From Earliella scabrosa (Eukaryota; Basidiomycota; Agaricomycetes; Polyporales; Polyporaceae): a stretch of DNA of 64,000 nucleotides. Position numbers and translations under genes: made by a program. Of the stretch, positions 21,303 through 32,096 are shown in pieces (position 1 is the stretch's first letter; the number at the start of each line of letters is the position of its first letter). Where the stretch lies: contig JABYQQ010000026.1 in assembly GCA_022605405.1 (NCBI GenBank), positions 248,001 to 312,000 on the forward strand, written 5' to 3'. The notes under the pieces are model-generated. The model was not told the DNA's origin and made no database searches. It worked only from the letters and a program-made list of their open reading frames with translations.

Positions 21303-23610
21303 TCAGTCGACCATCATCTTCTCCGTGTGCAGGCCCTCGCCGTACGCCATGCTCTCGAAGATGATCTGCCGCCAGATGCTGATGACGAACTCGACCGCTT
21401 CCTCCTCGAGCACCTGTCAGAGGCGGGGATGAGTCATGGTCAGCAGGCACGACGACGACGGCAGAGATGGCGACGCCGGGGGCGGATGTCAGTGCGACGC
21501 GGACGAAGACTCGGACACGCACCGGCTCGAGGCCCTCGACGAGCTTCGCGGGCCCCTTGTGGTCTTTGAGATGTTCGAGCACGAACATGATCAGGTCGTC
21601 GTCTTCGAGCTCGCCGAGGTACTTTGTCATTTGCTGCTTGATGAGCGGCTCGAGCTTGCGGTCGATCATCGTCTGAGAACAAGCGCAAACGTGAGTGCGT
21701 TCCGCCAAAAGCAAAAAGTAAGAAGTGGAGGCCACTCACATCCGTGACACCGTCCCACCGGACCTTGCTCTTGAACAGCGTCTCCCTGTCGCGCGGCACC
21801 TCTCCCCGCATCTTCTCCAGCCGCTCCTTCGCCTTCTCCCCGCCCTCCGCCAGGTCGAGCTTCGGCAGCGGCACCTTCCGCTTCCTGATCGCCTCCTCCT
21901 CCTCCTCTTCCTGCCCAAACACCGTCGTCGCCTTCTCCTTCGGCCCCGCCTCTTTCGGCGCAGCCGCCGCGATCGACACGCTCAGCTTGACCGGCGCGCC
22001 GTCGTCGAGCAGCATGCCCGCCTTGCGCTGCTCGTCCTGCAGCGCGTGCATCTCGTCCATCTGCCGCGCGAGGAACGCCTCCGACTCCCGCCGGAGATTC
22101 TCCGCCTCGCGCTCCTCGTACAGCCGCGACTCCTCGTCCGCCGCCTGCTCCGCCGCGAGCCGCCGCGCGCGCAGGCTCCGCCACCGCGCGCGGTCCGTGT
22201 AGAACAGCTCGTCGCTCTCGTCGTCGTCCCAGACGTCCAGCCGCGCGCGCATCTCGATCCGGTCCCGGTCCTCCGCCTCCTTCATCGCCCGCTCGCGCGC
22301 GATGGCGCGCTCTAGCGCCTGTATGCGGGCGCGCTCGCGCGGTTCGTAGCGGCGTTCGCGCTGCGAGAACGTTCTCTAGCGAACGGTCATGACGGCACGA
22401 ATGGAGCACTCACATCTTTGTAGGAGTTCTCCTCATCTCGCCGCCGCGCCTCTTTCCTCTCGTTCTCCAGCTCCTCGTCGGTCTTGCCCGGGCGGAGGGA
22501 CGACTGTCTCTCGGACGGCGTTCGGCTCCCGTCGTCCGACCTCACGAATGCGGGGGGTTTGTTGTAGCCCTGGGGTCCCTTTCCGAATCCTTTCGAAGCG
22601 CTCGGGGGCTCCGGCGTGTGTTGCGGTCTGCCCCACTCGCGCGGCTTGGGGCCCGACGGGGCCGGTATGGCGAGGACGTTGGGCATCGCCTCGCGGACGT
22701 CGCGCATCTTCTCCCGCTCGCGTTTTGCGGCGCGTTCCCGGAACTGCGCGATTTCGGTCATGACGAGACCGCGTTGGGTCTCGGGCAGGTCGGCCTCTTG
22801 CAGATCGTGCAGATGGGGAGGGATAACGTACTTCTCCCGGTCCAGGAGCCCGCTGCTCGCGGCTTCCTGCGACTTTGCGTGGATGTCAGAGAGAAGGGCG
22901 TCGACCTTGCTCTTCGCTTGGCGCACCGCCTCGTCGTCCGCCTGGGGGGAGTTAGTAGCTTTAGATGGGTCTAAGACGGGGAGGATGCTGGGTGGAGACA
23001 CGCCCCGGCCGATGGGCGGACGTGTCGCCACCAGCAGGCGTGCATCTACGATATGGAGGTGGGCCACGTACGTCTGTTCGCATTTTCTGCGCAGAATAGG
23101 CGTCGAGGAACGTTTTGGTGCGCTCGTCCGCCTTGACCTGCATTCTGGCATCGGTATGTGTTCCCGGGCGGTGTTGGGCGTCACTCACCAGCAATTTCTT
23201 GTTCACGCAGCCATCCTCCAGAGCAGGCAACTCCACGTTGTTTAGCAGGTTCATTGCACGAAGCGCACCATCAGGATCCTGGAACTCGGCGAAGCCGAAC
23301 CCTTGGGGCTTGTTCGCAGGGGTTATGAGCCGTTTGAAGGATGTAATCGGGCCGCACGCCTATGTCCAGTCAGACTTGTTGAAGGCGTTCTAACCGCAGC
23401 AACACATACCTTCAGCAGTTCGTTGAGGAACGCATCTGTTATTCCTCCAGATATTGAGCCGATGAAGAGCGTGGTGGGCTTGGGTTGTGGCGGGACGAAG
23501 GCAGGAGGATGGTGCATTTGCTGCTGCGCTGCGAGAGCGGACATTGAGGGACCCTGGCCATACGACTGCATGGGAGGACGAAGTCCGAGTCCTAACCGAT
23601 TTTGCTGCAT
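21303..23610 (-). CDS. RBM25: RBM25-like splicing factor (RRM + RE-rich + PWI)
   Basis: U1 snRNP-associated pre-mRNA splicing factor, acting in the nucleus in 5' splice-site choice. Start at 23610 (MQQNRLGLGLRPPMQ). A short Gln/Pro-rich lead precedes an RRM with RNP2 TLFIGSI (about residue 45) and RNP1 PQGFGFAEF. A charged middle region follows, rich in RERE/EER runs (FRERAAKREREKMRDV, RERAIARERAMKEAEDRDR). A second block has DELFYTDRARWRSLRARR. The C-terminal PWI domain begins with RETLFKSKVRWDGVTD and continues IDRKLEPLIKQQMTKYLGEL. The final exon (EEEAVEFVISIWRQIIFESM) ends at the stop at 21305-21303. Domain order is that of RBM25, the metazoan counterpart of yeast Snu71. About seven introns. 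It is transcribed divergently from the trehalase gene. Confidence 0.9.
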
Positions 23611-24448
23611 CGTGGCCTTTGTGTGCAGGTGCGAAAGGAGTGAGCGTGGTACTTAGAGCAAGCTAGGCGTGGAGATGGATGCAGTTTGTGAGCACCTGGT
23701 GCGCCGGAGAGATTGGGTTCGCTGTTGCCACAGGTTTTCGGGCGGCGCGCTGGGACTCGGACCAAGCATTGACACTCCGACATGCTCCGACTGACGCCTG
23801 CGACATAATCTGGAGCTCCGGCTTCAAGTCCACACACCATGCACTGTTCCTCTGGCTCGTTCTGCCTGACTCCATGCCACGCTCGCTCGTGCACGTTGTA
23901 GAAACGTGTAGAAGGTGACCAGCAACTTGTGAAACCTCGTCCCTGACTTTACGTCCGGAGTCCTGGGTTTCGTTGATTCCATCAATTGCCGCGAGCGTGG
24001 AGGGGCGCATCATGATCCATGGCGAGTGAGGTGCGGTTGACAGTTGCGGACGAAGGTTGGAGTATCTGGCGTTGCACTCGCGGTGAGCAATCCATAGCAC
24101 CTGTCGAGGCATGCGCACGCGTCTGCGAGCCAAACCACTGTTCGCGAGCTCGTCTGCGAAGGCTGCGGGATGAAGAAGGTGTCAAGGAGGCCGACGTGTG
24201 CGGAGACGTTCGAGGGTGCTTTGCGACTTGGCCCGATGGCCCGAGCGGTCAGCAGACCGCGCCGTTTCCATTCCAGCGTCGCGCGACGCGCCAGGGGCGA
24301 TTCCCAAGAACGTCATGAGCTGATGATGAGAAAATAGCCGGGCGCGCTCCATCAACACTCGGGTCCGTGCTGCGCTATATAAACCTCCCCGCAAACGTCT
24401 ATTTCCCCGCGTCGAAGTCGACACCGACGACGGACACTCCTCGACACG
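23611..24448. promoter_or_regulatory. Divergent intergenic region, RBM25-like (-) / trehalase (+)
   Basis: 838 bases between two divergently transcribed start codons, expected to hold both promoters. The only clear element is the TATA box near the trehalase side. Frames at 23663-24133 (-) and 24019-24318 (+) are not supported by domain content. Confidence 0.5.
24376..24383 (+). promoter_or_regulatory. TATA box of the trehalase gene
   Basis: TATATAAA lies 66 bases before the chosen ATG at 24449. With a start about 30 bases downstream this leaves a leader of about 40 bases, which supports that start codon. Confidence 0.7.
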
Positions 24449-27174
24449 ATGGTCCACTGGTCTGCCGTGCTGCTCTCTGCTGGTCTCCTCGAAGGCGCGC
24501 GCGCCCTTCCCCAGGCTGTTCCCAGCAGCGCAACCGCCCCGCCCTCCCTCACCGTCTCGACCGCGGTAGCGAGCGCGACCGCCCCGCTCTCGTCTTCCGT
24601 CCCGTCACAGGTGGCATTGCCTCCAACGCAGGCATGGTGCCCGAGCAAGATCTTTTGTTCCGGAGAGGTACGTTCAGTTGACGTAGGTGGCGTCCACTCG
24701 TCCTGATCCGTGTCTCCTCCAGCTCCTCCAAACGGTGAATGTCGCCAGGCTCTATGTCGACCCCAAGACGTTCGTCGACAAGCCTACCTCCAGGTCGTCC
24801 CAGCAGGTCCTCTCTGCGTTCGATGGACTCGATGACGATGGGAGCGTCACGAACGGCGACGTGCTCGACTTCGTGAACAACAACTTCCGCGGTGAGGGTC
24901 TTGAGCTCGAGCCGGTCGCACTTGCGAACTTCAACCCCGAGCCCGCGTTCCTCGACAACGTTCCCAACCCCGTCGTCAAGGCGTTCTCTCAGATCGTCCA
25001 CGGGTACTGGACTCAGCTCATCCGTAACACCAACGAGTCCGCCTTGTGTCCCGGAGGTACCGACACCGGCTCTTGTGAGAGCTCGCTCATCCCTCTGAAC
25101 CACACCTTCGTGGTCCCTGGTGGTCGCTTCCGCGAGCAATGTGAGTGGCTGCGTTAGCACACCGACTGCTGGTCATACTCACGCGCTTGCTCAGACTACT
25201 GGGATTCGTACTGGATCATCCAGGGCCTCATCAAGTCTGAACTCTTGGACATGGTGAAGGAGACCCTCGAGAACTTCATGGATGAGCTCGACAACTTCGG
25301 CTTCATCCCCAACGGTGGCCGCATCTACTGTATGTACCACATGCTTCCTGTCCAAGTCTCCACCTTCTGACGTGCTCCAGACCTGAACCGGTCCCAGCCG
25401 CCGTTGTTCATACACGTAAGGCGTCTGTCCTGGCACTTCTCATCTCATGAGGCGCTGACCGTAATTGACAGATGCTCGCCGACTACGTCGCTGCAAGCAA
25501 TGACACCAGCATTCTCGAGCGCGGTCTGCCTCTTGCTGAGAAGGAGCTGAGGTGGTGGGCCGAGAACCGCACGGTCAACGTCACCAGCCCCTTCTCGAAC
25601 AAGACGTTCGCCATGGCACGTTACGCAGTTAACAACACTGCTCCTCGCCCGGAGTCCTACCTCACCGGTATGTCTATTCGTTCTCCTCATATGGACGCTT
25701 GGTGCTCATGACAGATCAGATTACCTCACGGCGAACGACCCTGAGCTTGATACACCTCTGAGCGACCAACAGCGCGCTGACTTGTACGCCGAGCTTGCGT
25801 CTGGCGCCGAGACGGGATGGGACTACACCGTCCGCTGGATGAAGGATCCCTTCGCAGGTAGTGCTGAGGATCAGAACCCGAAGCTGAGGACCCTCAACGT
25901 CCGCAGCATCATCCCCGTCTGCTTGAACAGCATCCTCTGTGCGTGACTCACGTCTCATCTCCAAGTTGCTTGCATCGCTGACTCCTCCCCAGACAAGGCC
26001 CACCTGCTCCTCGCAGACTTGTACGAGTCGGGCAACACGTCTGCGGCCTCGACGCACCGCGATGCCGCGGAGTCCATCCGCGAGGGTGTCATCGACCTCT
26101 TCTGGGACTCGTCAAAACTCGCGTTCTACGACTTCAACCTCACCTCGAACGCGCGCAGCGACATCTACACCGCCGCGACCTTCTACCCTCTCTGGAACGG
26201 CATCATCCCCAACGAGGTCCTCGCCTCCAGCCAGAACGCGTTCGGCTTCTTCTCCGCGCTCAACCTCGTCCTCAACCGGTACAACGGCACCTTCCCCGTC
26301 ACCTTCCTCGAGACCGGCCTGCAGTGGTACGTCCCCTTGCTGCCAAGCCTGACGCGTCCCTTGTGTTCCCCGCTCACGTGACCGCGACGACAAACCAGGG
26401 ACGCGCCTAACGCTTGGCCTCCGCACCAGCACATCATCCTCGAGGCCCTCCGCGCGCTCCCGTCGAACATCACCTCTGACCCGCTCCCGACCCCGGACGA
26501 CAACGCGTCGACGTACAGCCTGATCCCCGACGGCCAGCTGAACGTGTCCGAGGACGACCTCCCCCCGCAGGCGATCGTCGGCGGCGGCACGGCGGCGCGC
26601 TCGGGCGCGGAGGCGGACGTCAACACGGTGGACGGATCGGTGTTCAACGGCGGACAGGCGAGGGACGGAGAGGGCTGGGCGGCGGCGCTCCAGCGCGAGC
26701 TTGCGAACCGCTATGTTGCGAGCGCGCTGTGCAGCTGGTACGCGACCGGCGGCTCGATCCCGGACGTCCTCCCGCGGCTCCCGGACGAGGCGCTCAACTT
26801 TACGCAGAGCGTGGACAACACCGGTAACGTGAGTCGCGTTCCTGAGTCTCCGAGTCCACATCGAACCGTGGTTCTGACATTTGTTGGCACACTCACAGAT
26901 GTTCGAGAAGTTCTCGGTGCACGATATCGACTCGGCCGGCCGCGGCGGGGAGTACACTGTCCAGGCGGGCTTTGGGTGGACGAACGGCGTGTTGCTTTGG
27001 GTTGCGGACACGTACGGAAGTGTGCTCGCCACGCCGACGTGCCCTGACCTCCTCGAGGAGGCGCGCTCTGGCGGGAACGGCGGGTCGGATGGCGGGAACG
27101 GCGCGGCGGGTCTGAGGGCTGCGCCGCTCGTTTCTGTTGCGCTTGCGTTCGTCGCTGCGGTGGTCATGCTCTGA
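24449..27174 (+). CDS. GH37 trehalase, secreted, probably GPI-anchored
   Basis: Hydrolyses alpha,alpha-trehalose to two glucoses. The N-terminus (MVHWSAVLLSAGLLEGARA) is a signal peptide, followed by a Ser/Thr/Pro linker and then CPSKIFCSGELLQTVN. Both trehalase signatures are visible after splicing: PGGRFREQYYWDSYW (joined 25140/25195) and QWDAPNAWPP (joined at about 26328/26400). Catalytic residues of GH37 can be placed: the Asp of SGAETGWDYTVRW (about 25800) and the Glu of MFEKFSVHD (about 26900). GGGGEY-type closure is seen as AGRGGEYTVQAGFGWTNG. Several NxS/T sequons fit secretion. The C-terminus has a small-residue stretch (GGSDGGNGAAG) and then a hydrophobic tail (APLVSVALAFVAAVVML) ending at the stop, a typical GPI-attachment signal. 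Nine or ten introns. Fungal GH37 enzymes are often cytosolic and Ca-regulated; this one has no such N-terminal region. Confidence 0.95.
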
Positions 27175-28044
27175 GCGGCCTTGGAGACGTCTACGACGGC
27201 GTGTCGACTATGACGAGGGCTCCGGACCCGCGCTGTGGAGTCTGGACTGACGATGTACGGTGTGTATGTATGCTGTGATGACTGGGCTCCGGACACCGGG
27301 GTCGACGATGCGGCGCGCGTGCGCGTTACGATGTGGTGGTATACGAGCTGTAGGAAAAGTAGCTACTGGTTCTACCTACGTGTTATACCTTTTTGTACTC
27401 TAATGAACGTCTTAGCATACTCTTCTGGTTGCTGGCACCCTTGGTGTGCTGTTTGGCGAGGACGGGTGTTCTACCGGGATCATTCTACCCAGAGGTGGTG
27501 TTTCCCAGCGCGACACATACACAGGTGTAGTCTCGGTTCCAGACGTTCTACAGGCTCTCCTGCAGCTTCGCTTATGCTCAGCCGGCTCTGCGATGCGAGG
27601 ATTGATGGGAGGAGGAAGGATTTGATGGGGGATCGTGAATGAATCTTGAAAGTTCTCACGCAGGAGGGAGCAGCGCCGTGCAGGCTCGTGCAGGAGAGGT
27701 TCTGGGAGGCGAGGCACGAGCCGCCAGAACGGATGGGGACGAGACTAACACAGGTGCTTCAAGGTTGTCCCCCGTCTCCTCCTCAGCGCCAATCAATCCG
27801 TCGCACGATGACCATGGGCGCTAAGCAGCAACGGCCACTATAACCGTCGTCCGAGGACGGAGTCGTTCAGTACCACACACATGTCGCTCCCATCATCACC
27901 CGACTCCGAACCACAATCAATCTTTGCATATGCCGATGAATTACGGCAAGCGTCCGCAGGATGCGGTGCGGATCGGGCCTATGAAAACGCATTTAAGCTA
28001 CGGTGGCAGCGGCGCCGGGACTCCTGTACCACACCTTCAACGCA
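27175..28044. other. Intergenic, 870 bases, no gene seen
   Basis: Trehalase 3' flank and upstream region of aspartic-peptidase-like copy 1. Open frames on the two strands (27235-27642 +, 27412-27717 -) overlap as mirror images and show no family features. Confidence 0.5.
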
Positions 28045-29649
28045 ATGCTCGCCACTTCCGCCCTCCTTCTGTCGGTAGCACCGTTTGTGCGGCTTGCGCG
28101 TGCGCTGCCGCCTAGCGTCCCTCTGTGGCGAGATGAGGTATGTCGGTGCAGACGTGGCTTGCGGGATCACACCTCTGACGATTCTTTGTTATTGCAGGGC
28201 TTTTGGTTTGGGAACTTCACGGTCGGACCGCAGACATTCTCGGTACGTCGTGTGTTGCTCTATGTGATCTAATTCTCATTGCATGTGCGTGGCTGTTGTG
28301 CAGTTGCCGATCGACACCGGGAGCTTCGCGATCATCATCGAGCAAGGGAAGTACCTCCCCAGCGCCACGTCGCAGCAGACGGACCTCGGCGAGTACATCC
28401 AATTCAACGGAGCGAGCAAGGACGGCACCGTTCCTGCAGAGGTACGTGGACTGTGCCGTTCGATTGGCAGGCTGGTCGTCGTCTCGGTAGGGCTGACGAA
28501 TCATCCATGGGCCGTGTTCAGGAGAGCATCGCCTTCGTGCGCGATGACGTGACATTTGCGGGAGTTACGGTGCACGAGTTCCTTGTTGGGAATGTGACGT
28601 TTGGGGATCCCTTGCCTGGTGATGGGTAAGTTCGAGTTGGCGGACTGTTCTTTGAACCGGCTGCTTAGTACTCACTACTATGCTACTCGCTGCAGTGTTG
28701 CCGGGTTCAGTCCTCCCGCGTCAGACTTCAGCGGGGGCGATCCGACATACTCGAGCGGACAGGGTCTGATCGAGACCCTTTGCGAGAATGGCGATGGTGA
28801 GGTCCATTCTCGCCCCGTCATGGCAGAGCTGATACCCCTCGTCCTCAGTTTCTCCGTGTCAATTTGGCCTCACGTTCGGCACGAACGGGGAGGGCGAGCT
28901 GATCTTTGGCGAAATGGGTGCGTCGGCCTCTCATTCAAATCCAGGACCTTTGGTATTCACCGCTTCGTACAGATCAATCCAAGGTTCAGGGTGATCTCAC
29001 CACGTTACCCACAACATCAGTGAGGCACCAAAGGTTCAACGTCCAACAGTAGACGAAACTAATGCCCCCTGTATTAGAAGGACTCGTGGACGGTGGATAG
29101 CTCAACAGCCGAAGACTCCCCCCTTCTTGTCGTAGACGGCAAGCCCATGGGACATATCTTCGCTACATGTAGGTGCTGCCTCCGATGTCCCCCGAGTTTT
29201 AGCTAAGAACGTCGTGCTCAGTTGACAGCGGTACACCAAACGTGATCGGACCCCTGGCGCAAGTCCGTGCCGCCCTGCAGTCCGTCGGGTACAACATCTC
29301 CGAGAGTACCGACGGCTTTGTCACAGTTGCTTTGGTGCGTAGAGACTCTTCCGGTGCCCGTCTCTCAAGCTCAGGTCATTCATGCCGCCTCCCCCAGGGT
29401 ACATACGACTGCTCGCGCGAGCCCGCGCGCTTCGGCTTCATGTTCCCGCCGAGCAGCACAGTGCACTATATCGACGCGGCCGCAAACGTCCTGAACCGGA
29501 CCGCGGATGGCCAGGTCTGCACCGCGAACATCCTCGGCACGTCTACAGTGGGCCCGAGCGAGTGGTCGATTGGCCAGACGTGGTTCCAGGGACGGTATGT
29601 CCAGCACGACTTGGACGCGAACACGCTCTCGTTTGCGGATCTGGCGTAG
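28045..29649 (+). CDS. Aspartic peptidase A1-like secreted protein, copy 1
   Basis: Pepsin-fold secreted protein. Exon 1 (28045-28137) gives a signal peptide MLATSALLLSVAPFVRLARA. Exon 2 starts at 28198 with GFWFGNFTVGPQTFS. The first catalytic motif IDTGS is in the exon from 28304. The second catalytic motif DSGTPN follows an intron ending near 29221. Later blocks are GTYDCSREPARFGFMFPP, CTANILGTS and the A1-type ending WSIGQTWFQGRYVQHDLD, close to the LGDxFLRxxYxVFD region of pepsins. The usual Trp after DTGSS is replaced (DTGSFAIII) and the flap Tyr position appears to be Phe (IQFNGASKDG). No disulfide-forming pair surrounds the first site. Both catalytic Asp are kept, so activity is possible but unproven. 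Tandem partner of the gene at 30425; both have about nine exons with matching junctions. Confidence 0.82.
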
Positions 29650-30070
29650 CGTGCGCTAGAGGGCGCCTCGCCGGGTAGGTAGCACCTGGGCTGTGTAGCC
29701 TCCGGAGACTCGCTTTCTCGTGTATAAATTGTAGCGAAAAAGCACCACAACATGAGGTACTACTTGCATAGGTGGTGGCCGACGGCCTTCACATGATGGT
29801 CCTCCGGCTAGCGATGTGATGTCAACATAACCGGAGCCGATCGCAGGCGTGCTCACCGGCTCACCTGTCACCCCACCCCACCCATACAAAGCACCTCGCA
29901 GCACCGCATGCCGCGGTCATCCATCAACGACTATTTCTGGACACAAGGATGCTGTCCTCTCCTTGACAAGGCGTGGGACTTTACTGCACTCCCTCGCACC
30001 GGCTGTGACCGCACCTCGCATTGCGATCACCCATCGGTCAACCCCTCTTCAAATACCTTAGAACAGGACC

Positions 30071-30087
30071 TCCGACTCCGAGTCGGA
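30071..30087. promoter_or_regulatory. Inverted repeat with CCG(N9)CGG, possible Zn2Cys6 site
   Basis: The 7-base arms TCCGACT and AGTCGGA are separated by CCG. CCG and CGG triplets face each other across nine bases, the type of spacing bound by dimeric fungal Zn2Cys6 regulators. It is 338 bases before the start codon of copy 2. Sequence-only suggestion. Confidence 0.35.
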
Positions 30088-30360
30088 CATGGAGGTGCAG
30101 AGCCTGCTTGGAATCGACGATTCTTTGACTAGATCGGAAACCGTTCTGCACCGGAAACACGGACAGAACGGCTTGACTCCGCTTCTTCTTCGTTGCCCGG
30201 ATCCCTGTTGGGATAACTGACGTATAGGACTAGGACTGGCACCAGTGACTTTTCAGAGGACGCACACGGCGCGATGCGGATCCTCGAGAAGCGCCAGGAC
30301 GGCAATCAACCACTGCACCGCTACGCCTTTAAGGTTGGTCACAGTGTCAGGCTCACTTTG

Positions 30361-30369
30361 TATATAAAG
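30361..30369 (+). promoter_or_regulatory. TATA box of aspartic-peptidase-like copy 2
   Basis: TATATAAAG lies 56 bases upstream of the ATG at 30425, consistent with a leader of about 30 bases. Confidence 0.65.
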
Positions 30370-30424
30370 AGCCATGGTTCGTTAGCCTGATCCAATCCAC
30401 CCTGCACCCTCATTTGTCTTCGCC

Positions 30425-31997
30425 ATGGTCAAACTCTCCTCTACGAAGACGCTCGTATTGCTTTCCGCTGCGGTATCTGTGGCAGGACAGTTCCAGAAGA
30501 CCGTCCCTCTACGTCTAGAGAAGGTACAGAACACACCTTCAATTATTCCAGCATATCCACGCATCGCTCACTGAGCACTCTTACAGGGCTTCTGGCAGAC
30601 CGATCTCACTGTTGGCACCCAGACGTTCTCGGTAACTCCACTTCAACTTTGAGGATGCCATTATCATATTCATACTTATGCCTCAACATCGCAGCTCATC
30701 GTTGACACGGGTAGTTTTGCTGTCATCATCGAGGAGGGGAAGTACCAGCCGAACCCGACGTCCGTGCAGACCAACCAGGGCGAATTCATCCAGTTCAATG
30801 GCGGGAACGAAGACGGGACTGGGATGCCCACCGTAGGTCGTCGCCCATTGTGCTGTGTCGCAGGCGTGTCGGATGGTTAGTGACCGCTCATACGTTTCCA
30901 GGAGGTCTTCTTCTTCGTGAAGGACACAGTCGACTTTGGAGGGGCCACACTGGAGGAATTCCTCGTTGGCAACGTTACCTTCGGAGACCCGCTGCCGGGG
31001 GACGGGTGAGTGTGCCCTTCAACTTGTCGCCATCGAGTTGTTGTGCGGGACTAATGGGTCGTTTCGTTTTGACAGCATTATTGGGTTCAGCCCGCCCGCG
31101 TCAATGATTACAGACCCCAACGACCCGACATTCCTAGCAGGGCAGTCCCTTGCACAAGCTATCTGCGACCAAGAAGGAAGTAAGTGCCCTTGATGCAGTG
31201 AATAAGACGAATCCTTACGGTCGCCCGTAATTCCCTCCAGTCTCTCCATGCGAGTTCGGTCTTGCGTTCAAGACCGACGGCACAGGGTCTCTCATCTTCG
31301 GCGCGTTGGGTGAGTGCCCTGGCGTATGTATCCCCAGAAACGATATTTATCACTCACCGCCTCTTTGCAGACGAGTCGCAAATCACTGGTGAGCTCACGG
31401 CGCTGAAAACCATCCCCGTGGACGCCTGGATAGCAGTGAACGACACTGAAGCGGACTCTGCCCTCTTGGTCGTCAACGACGAGCCCATCACACACGTGGT
31501 GCCGATATGTGAGCCTTCGATGCGGATCGTGCAGAAGAGAACTCACTCTGATCTCTTATGGACCACAGTCGACAACGGGACCCCGAACATCGTCGGTCCT
31601 GTCAATATCGTGCGCGACCTTCTGCGATCTCTGGGTTACAACCTCAACGAGCGCACCGACTCGGACAACATCACGACCGTCCTCGTAAGCGCTACCCCGG
31701 CCGTCTCACGAATGTTCGTATACTCATGAATCACGATGCGCACAGGGAACGTACGACTGCGCGCGCGCTCCCGCGCGCTTCGGGTTCAGCTTCCCGCCGA
31801 ACACCGAGGTGCACTACGTCGACGAGGGCGCGAACGTCCTGAATCGGACCGCGGACGGCACGGTCTGCACGGCGAACGTCCTCGGGACATCGACCGTGCT
31901 CGCCCCGGAGTGGCTGATTGGCCAGACGTGGTTCCAGGGGCGGTACGTGCAGCACAACCTCGACGCGAGCACGATCGCGTTCGCGGACCTTGCCTGA
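30425..31997 (+). CDS. Aspartic peptidase A1-like secreted protein, copy 2 (DNGT second site)
   Basis: Paralogue of 28045-29649. Signal peptide MVKLSSTKTLVLLSAAVSVAG, then GFWQTDLTVGTQTFS, the first catalytic motif VDTGSFAVIIEEGKY, and FLVGNVTFGDPLPGDG, almost identical to copy 1. After IGFSPPAS comes CEFGLAFKTDGTGSLIFG. The second site is spliced across the acceptor near 31568 and reads FDNGTPNIVG, so Asn replaces the Ser/Thr that normally follows the catalytic Asp (DSGT in copy 1). The ending GTYDCARAPARFGFSFPP, CTANVLGTSTV, WLIGQTWFQGRYVQHNLD matches copy 1. As in copy 1, the Trp and flap Tyr of classical pepsins are not present. Several sequons fit secretion. Activity uncertain; it could be a binding or decoy protein. 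Confidence 0.85.
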
Positions 31998-32096
31998 GAT
32001 CGAGGCCGTCCTAAAGGGTGAAGACAGACATTGTGCCCGCTTGTATCTCGAGATGCTCGTAAAGCATAAATGATTGATACATACAACATTGATGTG

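Larger units (their letters stand above)
29650..30424. promoter_or_regulatory. Spacer between the two aspartic-peptidase-like genes
   Basis: Contains the 3' flank of copy 1 and the promoter of copy 2. An inverted repeat lies at 30071-30087 and a TATA box at 30361. No gene seen. Confidence 0.5.

Noticed and set aside
21666..22409. 247-codon Arg/Ala/Gly-rich frame on the minus strand
   Set aside because: Same strand as the RBM25-like gene but shifted frame. The in-frame reading gives the expected RE-rich and pre-PWI sequence.
26112..27296. 394-codon open frame on the minus strand
   Set aside because: Antisense to trehalase exons that carry the family signatures; Arg/Val-rich composition typical of a GC-rich shadow frame.
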